DNA of 7,535 nucleotides from an uncultured Sutterella sp. (GTDB taxonomy: Bacteria; Pseudomonadota; Gammaproteobacteria; Burkholderiales; Burkholderiaceae_F): positions 1-7,535 of the forward strand of contig CAAGAT010000051.1 in assembly GCA_900767875.1 (NCBI GenBank). Direction: 5' to 3'. The notes beneath the pieces were generated by a model. It worked only from the letters and a program-made list of their open reading frames with translations, had not been told where the DNA came from and searched no databases. This document shows, in pieces, positions 1 to 4,808 of the stretch (positions are counted from its first letter, which is position 1; every line of letters starts with the position of its first letter). The translations under genes and the position numbers were made by a program.

Positions 1-143
1 AGACTCTTGTGCAGGGCGTCAAGCACGCCGCAGCGCCGAAGATGTTCAACACAGGCACACAACCCACCCATAGAGGTGACCTCGGCGCTTTCATGGAGTT
101 CAATACGGCGACCAAAAGCGTCACGGATGTCGGTAGAATTCAT
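1..143 (-). CDS. Transposase, N-terminal fragment cut by the window edge
   Basis: The minus-strand reading frame starts at an ATG at 143-141 and stays open to base 1, giving 47 residues that begin MNSTDIRDAFGRR. A GGL motif sits at residues 27-29. This N-terminal style (a short basic start, then a 'T/S-x-GGL' stretch leading into a helix rich in Leu and Arg) resembles several DDE transposase families, including IS1380-like ones, but the fragment is too short to assign a family. A purine-rich AGGAA lies about 10 bases upstream of the ATG and could be the ribosome binding site. The upstream DNA is nearly the same as the sequence at the far right edge of the window in inverted orientation, which strongly supports an insertion sequence. 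The gene continues beyond base 1, so its intactness cannot be judged. The plus-strand frame over this region is a shadow. Confidence 0.6.
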   Translation of the reverse strand, partial: MNSTDIRDAFGRRIELHESAEVTSMGGLCACVEHLRRCGVLDALHKS

Positions 144-250
144 GCAAAGACGTTCCTGTTGGTTGTTTAGGTTATTGCGACACGCTATTCCACCATTGGG
201 CAACGTCTTTTTCTGTTTTAAATCAATGAACTACACAGCTTCCCAGCATT

Positions 251-276
251 AAAAAAAGCCCTTTTTCCTGGGGCTT
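251..276 (-). terminator. Terminator hairpin just inside the IS end (left copy)
   Basis: Read on the minus strand, AAGCCC (276-271) pairs with GGGCTT (261-256) around a 9-base loop and is followed by seven T (257-251). It lies about 20 bases inside the IS end and upstream of the transposase start. Its likely job is to stop transcripts that enter the element from outside. The same structure is conserved in the right copy. Confidence 0.7.
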
Positions 277-318
277 CATGCAAAATTGGGGCTAAGGAAT
301 CAAATCACTAGTCATAAA

Positions 319-340
319 TTTGTATTGCTTTGTATTACAA
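319..340 (+). promoter_or_regulatory. Putative operator for antitoxin autoregulation
   Basis: Two 10-base direct repeats abut each other: TTTGTATTGC at 319-328 and TTTGTATTAC at 329-338, differing at one base. A perfect 5-base inverted repeat, TTGTA-T-TACAA, lies at 330-340. These cover the -35 box and spacer. Ribbon-helix-helix antitoxins are known to bind short repeats with one-turn spacing over their own promoters, and the 10-base period fits this. The role is inferred from position and symmetry only. Confidence 0.45.
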
Positions 341-353
341 TTGAGCTTATAAT
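325..353 (+). promoter_or_regulatory. Promoter of the toxin-antitoxin operon
   Basis: A consensus -10 box TATAAT at 348-353 is preceded, with a 17-base spacer, by TTGCTT at 325-330 as a weak -35 box (3 of 6 consensus bases). Transcription would start near 360, leaving a leader of about 27 bases that includes the GGAG ribosome binding site at 377-380. The placement directly upstream of the antitoxin gene fits. Confidence 0.65.
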
Positions 354-386
354 CCGGTCGTTCAAAAGTTTTTCCCGGAGACGCTT

Positions 387-650
387 ATGAGCGCACAAAC
401 CATCAGTCTCAGATTGCCTCCTGATGAGAGCGAAATGCTTTCTATGCTGGCCCACCATTTGGGCATCAGCAAATCCGACATTATTCGTAATGCGCTTAAA
501 CCCGTTTTCGATGAGGCCTTCAACAAGCCCGAAACCATCGTTCTAAGCAATCGAGATTTTCAAATTTTCCTTGATGAGCTTTCCTCAGAGCCGTCTGAGG
601 AAATACTGAAGCGCCGTCGTCATTTGCAGTCGTATGAGTTATGGGATTGA
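387..650 (+). CDS. tacA: Antitoxin of the DUF1778 / TacA type (ribbon-helix-helix)
   Basis: The 87-residue protein has the two-part layout of DUF1778 antitoxins. Residues about 4-45 look like a ribbon-helix-helix DNA-binding domain: a beta strand (QTISLRLP), then helices with a GISKSD turn between them. Residues about 50-87 form the toxin-binding tail, with the typical 'VLSNRDFQIFLDEL' helix, a Ser-Glu-Pro linker, a basic helix (LKRRRHL) and a Trp-Asp C-terminus. In this family the tail wraps the GNAT toxin and blocks its acetyl-CoA site, while the N-terminal domain represses the operon. GGAG at 377-380 lies six bases before the ATG. The gene overlaps the toxin by 10 bases, which suggests coupled translation and the usual antitoxin-first order. 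Base composition is clearly more AT-rich than the neighbouring core genes, consistent with acquisition by transfer. The family call is secure; the exact name (TacA, AtaR or KacA) is a matter of homology naming. Confidence 0.88.
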   Translation: MSAQTISLRLPPDESEMLSMLAHHLGISKSDIIRNALKPVFDEAFNKPETIVLSNRDFQIFLDELSSEPSEEILKRRRHLQSYELWD

Positions 651-1150
651 TTGAATTTTCGAACCCGACCTCATTGCGCCAAAGCATCCCTGTGGAACAG
701 CTTGAGCGCTTCGATTGCGGTGTGCTCGCCCTCAACAATTGGTTAAAGACGAGAGCCCTTCAAAATGAGCGATACGGGAGTAGCCGCACGTATGTATCTT
801 TTGCGTCGGACGGCAATATCGCTGGTTTTTTCTGCCTTTCAAACGCCGTGATTACGCGCGAGTGGCTTCCTGCCGCCAAAAGACGCAATCAGCCCAATCC
901 GGTGCCTTGCTGTTTGCTCGGCAGACTAGCAGTGGACAAACGATATCAAGGTCGCAAACTCGGAGCCGCTCTACTTTTACGTACTGTCAAGCTTTCCTGC
1001 TCACTTTCTGAGATTTCTGGTTGCTGGGCTCTTCTAGTACAGCCAAAAACCAACAATGAAATTTCGTTCTATGAGCACTTTGGCTTTCGGCAAAGCAAGT
1101 TAATCACAAGTCCTCCAATGCTCTTTTATGAGCTGCATCGCCCTCTCTAA
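641..1150 (+). CDS. tacT: GNAT acetyltransferase toxin, TacT-like
   Basis: The 169-residue protein has the usual length and order of TacT/AtaT-type toxins. The N-terminal signature FDCGVLALNNWLK is at 24-36, and a central beta hairpin with the GFFCLSNAV strand is near 62-70. The acetyl-CoA loop region LLGRLAVDKRYQGRKLGAALL is at about 92-112, and FYEHFGF at 143-149 contains Tyr144, which matches the catalytic tyrosine of the family. Characterised members acetylate the amino group of aminoacyl-tRNAs and stop translation until the partner antitoxin neutralises them. The ATG at 641 lies inside the antitoxin gene and has no strong ribosome binding site, so expression probably depends on translation of the antitoxin. 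One oddity is that the pyrophosphate loop reads QGRKLG where I expect QGKGLG or similar, so the first conserved glycine of Q-x-x-G-x-G appears to be Lys106. The reading frame is otherwise intact. The tRNA target cannot be told from sequence. Confidence 0.88.
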   Translation: MGLIEFSNPTSLRQSIPVEQLERFDCGVLALNNWLKTRALQNERYGSSRTYVSFASDGNIAGFFCLSNAVITREWLPAAKRRNQPNPVPCCLLGRLAVDKRYQGRKLGAALLLRTVKLSCSLSEISGCWALLVQPKTNNEISFYEHFGFRQSKLITSPPMLFYELHRPL

Positions 1151-1187
1151 CTCTGCCTGACAACCGAGAATATTCAACCTAACAGTC

Positions 1188-1247
1188 AATAAAAAAAGCC
1201 CATCCCGAAATCCGCACAGCCTGACGCCGGCGTCTTCGAGATGGGCT
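1188..1247 (-). terminator. Rho-independent terminator of serS
   Basis: On the minus strand, AGCCCATCTCGAA (1247-1235) pairs with TTCGGGATGGGCT (1209-1197), followed by a run of T (1197-1191) and ATT. The one non-Watson-Crick position (1205 with 1239) is a G-U pair in minus-strand RNA but a C-A mismatch in plus-strand RNA, so the hairpin is built for the serS transcript. The 25-base loop itself contains a palindrome, GACGCCGGCGTC. It ends the ftsK-lolA-rarA-serS cluster. Confidence 0.85.
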
Positions 1248-1251
1248 CTGC

Positions 1252-1283
1252 AGCCTGCCGTGTAAGCAGCAGGCTTTCGTTTT
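1252..1283 (+). terminator. Probable terminator of the toxin-antitoxin operon
   Basis: AGCCTGC (1252-1258) pairs perfectly with GCAGGCT (1269-1275) around a 10-base loop and is followed by TTCGTTTTA on the plus strand. It lies about 100 bases past the toxin stop codon and just before the serS stop codon. The T tract is interrupted, so efficiency may be modest. Confidence 0.5.
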
Positions 1284-1293
1284 ACGCAGCCGA

Positions 1294-2589
1294 TTAGTCT
1301 TCGGGCACGAGCTTTTCCACGCCGCCCATGTAGGGGCGCAGCGCTTCAGGCACCGTGACGGAGCCGTCGGCGTTCTGGTAGTTCTCGAGCACGGCCACGA
1401 GGGTACGGCCCACGGCCAGACCCGAGCCGTTCAAGGTGTGCACATAGTGCGTGCGGCCGTCGGCGTCCTTGTAGCGGGCGCCCATGCGGCGAGCCTGGAA
1501 GGCTTCGCAGTTCGAGCAGGAGCTGATTTCGCGGTACGTGTTCTGAGCGGGCAGCCACACTTCCAGGTCATAGGTCTTGGCCGAGCCAAAGCCCATGTCG
1601 CCCGTGCACAGCAACACCTTGCGATACGGCAGGCCGAGCTTTTTGAGAATGTTTTCGGCGCAGGCCGTCAGATCCTCGAGGTGCTCGTAGCTGTCATCGT
1701 CGCGCACGATGCGCACCATTTCAACCTTGTCGAACTGATGCTGGCGGATCATGCCGCGCGTGTCACGGCCGTAGGCACCGGCTTCGGAACGGAAGCAGGG
1801 CGTGTGGGCGGTGATCTTGATGGGAAAGTCGCTGGCCTTGAGCATCTTGCCCGAGACGGAGTTGGTCAGGGTCACTTCGGCCGTCGGAATCAGATACAGG
1901 ATTTCGCCCTTGCCTTCCTGACCGCCCTTCTTGGCGGCAAAGAGGTCTTCCTCGAACTTCGGGAGCTGACCCGTGCCGCGCAGCGTTTCGTTCGTGACGA
2001 TGTAGGGCGTGTAGCACTCGGTGTAACCGTGTTCGGTCGTGTGCGTGTCGAGCATGAACTGCGCCAGGGCGCGGTGCATGCGGGCCACCTGGCCCTTCAT
2101 GTAGCAAAAGCGCGCGCCCGAGAGCTTGGCGGCCGTGTCAAAGTCCAGACCCAGACGGGCACCGACGTCGACGTGATCCTTGATCGGGAAGTCAAACGTG
2201 CGCGGGGTGCCCCAGCGCAGGATTTCGACGTTGTCGCGCTCGTCGCGACCCACCGGCACGGATTCGTGCGGAAGGTTCGGAATGCTCATCAGCAGTTCAT
2301 GCAGACGTTCGCGCACGCTGTCGAGCTGCGCGGACAGTTCCGTGAGCTTTTCCGGAATCGCGGCGGCTTCGGCCATGAAGGCTGCGGCGTCTTCGCCCTT
2401 GCTCTTGGCCATGCCGATCTGCTTGGAGAGCTGATTGCGCAGCGCCTGCAGCTCTTCGGTCTTGCTCTGCAGTTCCTTGCGTTCGCTCTCAAGAGCGTTG
2501 AATTCCTTTTCGGGGAAGTCAAAAGGACGCGTCTTGAGGCGTGCAATCACTTCCGGAAGCTGCTTGCGCAGCATATTGATATCAAGCAT
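1294..2589 (-). CDS. serS: Seryl-tRNA synthetase
   Basis: This cytoplasmic class II synthetase charges tRNA-Ser (and tRNA-Sec where present) with serine using ATP. At 431 residues it is full length for bacterial SerRS. Residues about 1-105 form the long antiparallel coiled coil that grips the long variable arm of tRNA-Ser: heptads rich in Leu, Lys and Glu run at about 30-60, with the return helix at 78-100. The catalytic domain follows. It carries TAEV at 236-239 (serine pocket), motif 2 at about 267-286 with FRSEAG and the second arginine of GMIRQHQF, and motif 3 at about 386-403 with NGSGLAVGRTL. The start codon at 2589-2587 has a very good ribosome binding site (AGGTGAG, 2598-2592). The gene is last in the cluster, follows rarA after a structured 113-base spacer, and is followed by a strong terminator. 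No anomalies are seen. The long plus-strand open frame over it is a GC-rich shadow. Confidence 0.98.
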   Translation of the reverse strand: MLDINMLRKQLPEVIARLKTRPFDFPEKEFNALESERKELQSKTEELQALRNQLSKQIGMAKSKGEDAAAFMAEAAAIPEKLTELSAQLDSVRERLHELLMSIPNLPHESVPVGRDERDNVEILRWGTPRTFDFPIKDHVDVGARLGLDFDTAAKLSGARFCYMKGQVARMHRALAQFMLDTHTTEHGYTECYTPYIVTNETLRGTGQLPKFEEDLFAAKKGGQEGKGEILYLIPTAEVTLTNSVSGKMLKASDFPIKITAHTPCFRSEAGAYGRDTRGMIRQHQFDKVEMVRIVRDDDSYEHLEDLTACAENILKKLGLPYRKVLLCTGDMGFGSAKTYDLEVWLPAQNTYREISSCSNCEAFQARRMGARYKDADGRTHYVHTLNGSGLAVGRTLVAVLENYQNADGSVTVPEALRPYMGGVEKLVPED

Positions 2590-2702
2590 TTCTCACCTAA
2601 GAAGTTTGGTTTGCGGGCGCCGGCGGCAGACCTTGGTCCGGCCCCCGCGCCAATGTGTTCGTCTGTGGCGGTGCATTTGAAAATGCACGGCAAAGTTTAA
2701 TT
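2590..2702 (-). promoter_or_regulatory. serS leader with two hairpins
   Basis: Between the rarA stop and the serS ribosome binding site, minus-strand RNA can form two hairpins. The first is a perfect 8-base-pair stem, GTGCATTT / AAATGCAC with a 2-base gap (2688-2671). The second is a GC-rich 11-base-pair stem with one mismatch (2648-2638 with 2623-2613, loop of 14 bases), ending about 15 bases before the AGGTGAG site. Neither is followed by a T run, so they do not look like ordinary terminators. Possible roles are mRNA processing or stability, or control of serS translation. I see no convincing promoter here. Confidence 0.4.
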
Positions 2703-4100
2703 TTAGCGCTTTCGGCCTTTGCCTTCCTTTTGCGCCTGCGCGTTGAGTTCGCGCAGACGCGCGAGCTTTTCGCCGATCTTGATTTCCAGCCCACGGTCGG
2801 TGGGCTGATACCAGCGGGTGCCCTCGAGGCCCTCGGGCAGGTAAATTTCGCCCGCGGCAAAGGCGCCCGGCTCGTCGTGCGCATAGCGGTAGCCGTCGCC
2901 GTAGCCGAGCTCGCCCATGAGTTTGGTCGGGGCGTTTCGCAGGTACAGCGGCACGGGTCGCGTGCCGTCTTCGTGCACAAAAGCCTTGACGGCGTTGTAG
3001 GCGTTGTAGACGGCGTTGCTCTTGGCCGCCACGGCCAGATACACCGCGGCGTTGGCCAAGGCGAGTTCGCCTTCCGGAGACCCCAGTCGCTCGTAGATGT
3101 CGGCGGCGTTGAGGGCCACCTCCATGGCGCGGGGATCCGCAAGGGAAATGTCTTCAGTGGCCATGCGGATGAGGCGCCGCGCGATGTAGTGCGGATCGCA
3201 CCCGCCGTCGAGCATGCGGCACATCCAGTAAAGGGCCGCATCGGGGTCGGAGCCGCGCACGCTCTTGTGCAGCGCGCTGATCTGATCGTAGAAGTTCTCC
3301 CCGCCCTTGTCGAACCGCCTCAGGCTCGAGGGCAACGCACTGCGCAGAAAGTCGGCGTCGATCACCTTAAGGTTTCTGTCGGAGGCCATCCCGCAGGCCA
3401 CTTCCAGGGCATTGAGGCACCGGCGGGCGTCACCGTCGGCCGAGCCGATGACGATGTCGCGGGCCTCCTCGGTAAAGCTCATCCCCGGAAACTCCCGCGT
3501 CAGGGCTCGGTCGATGAGTTCGGACACTTCGTCTTTGGTGAGGGACTCGAGTACATAGACGGCCGCGCGGCTCAGCAGGGCCGAGTTGACCTCAAAGGAC
3601 GGGTTTTCGGTCGTGGCGCCCACGAAGATGAAAAGGCCCGACTCGACGTGCGGCAAAAAGGCGTCCTGCTGGCTCTTGTTGAAGCGATGCACTTCGTCGA
3701 CAAAGACGAGCGTGGGGATGTGGCGGCGGGCCATCGTCACGCGCGCTTCTTCAACGGCCTCGCGGATTTCCTTGACGCCGCTTAACACCGCGGAAATGGC
3801 AATGAACGGGAGCCCAAAGGCGTCGGCCATCAACCGAGCGAGCGTCGTCTTGCCGACCCCGGGCGGGCCCCAGAGAATCATCGAGTGCGGGCGGTGCGTT
3901 TCAAAGGCCACGCGCAGGGGCTGGCCCGGTCCCAGAAGCTTTTTCTGCCCGATGACTTCGTCGATGGTTTTGGGGCGCATGCGCTCGGCAAGCGGCGCGA
4001 GCTTATTGAGAAGCAACGCCGCCTGCGAGGCCGCCTCGCTCGTCGCTTCGCGTTTTTCGGGCTGCTCGGGCTCCAAGCCCTCAAACAAATCCTGAGCCAT
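2703..4100 (-). CDS. rarA: Replication-associated recombination protein A (AAA+ ATPase)
   Basis: RarA (also called MgsA) is a DnaX/WRNIP1-like AAA+ ATPase. It acts at stalled or damaged replication forks, interacts with SSB and can open DNA ends. The 465 residues cover the whole family architecture. Walker A GPPGVGKT is at 78-85 and Walker B FVDEVHRF at 133-140. Sensor 1 region GATTENPSF is at 161-169, an arginine finger candidate SRA at 177-179, and sensor 2 DARR at 224-227. The C-terminal tetramerisation part follows, with typical stretches near 283-320 (DAALYWMCRML, ARRLIRMATED) and 390-432 (LMGELGY, YLPEGLEG). The N-terminal MAQDLF matches the conserved start of the family. A GGTG lies shortly before the ATG as ribosome binding site. 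The gene sits between lolA (69-base gap) and serS, the order known from E. coli. The C-terminus ends in a basic tail (KEGKGRKR). No damage is visible. Confidence 0.97.
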   Translation of the reverse strand: MAQDLFEGLEPEQPEKREATSEAASQAALLLNKLAPLAERMRPKTIDEVIGQKKLLGPGQPLRVAFETHRPHSMILWGPPGVGKTTLARLMADAFGLPFIAISAVLSGVKEIREAVEEARVTMARRHIPTLVFVDEVHRFNKSQQDAFLPHVESGLFIFVGATTENPSFEVNSALLSRAAVYVLESLTKDEVSELIDRALTREFPGMSFTEEARDIVIGSADGDARRCLNALEVACGMASDRNLKVIDADFLRSALPSSLRRFDKGGENFYDQISALHKSVRGSDPDAALYWMCRMLDGGCDPHYIARRLIRMATEDISLADPRAMEVALNAADIYERLGSPEGELALANAAVYLAVAAKSNAVYNAYNAVKAFVHEDGTRPVPLYLRNAPTKLMGELGYGDGYRYAHDEPGAFAAGEIYLPEGLEGTRWYQPTDRGLEIKIGEKLARLRELNAQAQKEGKGRKR

Positions 4101-4169
4101 TCGTCACCATCAACCGATAAGTTCCGCGATCCTTTTGCCTGCGGCCAAAGAATCACGGTCTGAATTTTT

Positions 4170-4808
4170 TTAATGCGTATCCTGCAGCACGTCGGCCCCG
4201 GCCGGGATCGCAAAGGCAAAGGCCTTGTGCTCGAGCGCAACGTTCGTTTTGACGTCGCTAAAGCGCAGCGTCACCGTCTGACCGAAGTGATCGAAAAGCC
4301 GCATCGCCGCCAAAGTCCCCTTGGCGTCAAAGCCGATTTCAAAGCGCCGGTACGTCATGTCTTCCGTCTTGGGAGTGGCTTCAACCCAATCGAGGCCTTC
4401 GGAAGGCTTGATATCCTTGAGCGTAAAGACCGACTCGATGTTTCCTTCGCCAAAAAGCACGGCCGCGGGCGTCGTGCTCACGGCCTGCGTGAGTTTTCTC
4501 ACCGTCACCTGATTGAGGTCCGGATCCCAGACGTAGACCGTTTTGGCGTCCGAGACGATTTTCTGCGGATAGGGCTTGACGGTGTCCCAGACGAATTTGC
4601 CCGGGCGCTCAAACAAAAACGTGCCCGAGGAGTCGGCCCCAACCACCGGGCCCTTGGAGTCTTGCACCTTCTGGGCAAAGGCGCCCGAGGCGCTTGTGGT
4701 GGTTTTGGCAAAGGCAAGCAGTGCGGCCTTGCCCGAGGCAGCCGCAGCCGGCAGGCTGACGAGAGCAATTGCGGCACAGGCGGCCGTCACAAAAAGTCGT
4801 CGCTGCAT
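4170..4808 (-). CDS. lolA: Outer-membrane lipoprotein carrier protein
   Basis: LolA is the periplasmic chaperone that takes lipoproteins from the LolCDE transporter in the inner membrane and hands them to the outer membrane (to LolB where present). The 212-residue precursor has a classical signal peptide: MQRR, a hydrophobic core at about 5-19, and an AAA motif at 22-24 with likely cleavage before Ser25, leaving about 188 residues. The mature part shows the family's beta-strand pattern: GTFLFERPGKFVWD at 62-75, then PYPQKIVSD and the VYVWDPDLNQVTV strands to about 103. The ending PAGADVL matches the usual LolA C-terminus. The ATG overlaps the ftsK stop codon (TAATG), and a GGAG lies within the last codons of ftsK, so translation is coupled. 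There is no terminator between lolA and rarA, so the four genes probably share transcripts. Confidence 0.95.
   Translation of the reverse strand: MQRRLFVTAACAAIALVSLPAAAASGKAALLAFAKTTTSASGAFAQKVQDSKGPVVGADSSGTFLFERPGKFVWDTVKPYPQKIVSDAKTVYVWDPDLNQVTVRKLTQAVSTTPAAVLFGEGNIESVFTLKDIKPSEGLDWVEATPKTEDMTYRRFEIGFDAKGTLAAMRLFDHFGQTVTLRFSDVKTNVALEHKAFAFAIPAGADVLQDTH

Larger units (their letters stand above)
1..295 (-). mobile_element. Insertion sequence, 5' end (left copy)
   Basis: The reverse complement of 295-178 matches 7418-7535 without gaps over 118 bases, with about 17 mismatches by hand count. Similarity starts abruptly at TTAGCC (295 on this copy), and the DNA beyond it (296 onward) differs from the other copy, so the element end is placed at about 295. 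Reading inward, the element has a terminal block with CAATTTTGCATGAAGCCCC, a Rho-independent terminator, an AT-rich stretch, a degenerate -10 region (TGGAAT where the other copy has TATAAT) and then the transposase start. The other end of the element is outside the window, so terminal inverted repeats and target duplications cannot be read. Confidence 0.7.

Noticed and set aside
7..252. An 81-residue open frame on the plus strand at the left edge
   Set aside because: It runs opposite the transposase start and through the IS terminator; the two-copy IS structure explains this DNA better.
1438..2700. A 420-residue open frame on the plus strand opposite serS
   Set aside because: It is antisense to a clear serS gene, has low-complexity composition typical of GC-rich shadow frames, and shows no recognisable domain or ribosome binding site.
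2655..3785. A 376-residue open frame on the plus strand opposite rarA
   Set aside because: It is a shadow of rarA in GC-rich DNA; the minus-strand product has every RarA motif, while this one has none.
4101..4169. Possible terminator between lolA and rarA (an A/T-rich run near 4160)
   Set aside because: The T run (AAAAAAATT on the minus strand is A-rich, not T-rich) is in the wrong direction and no stem precedes it.
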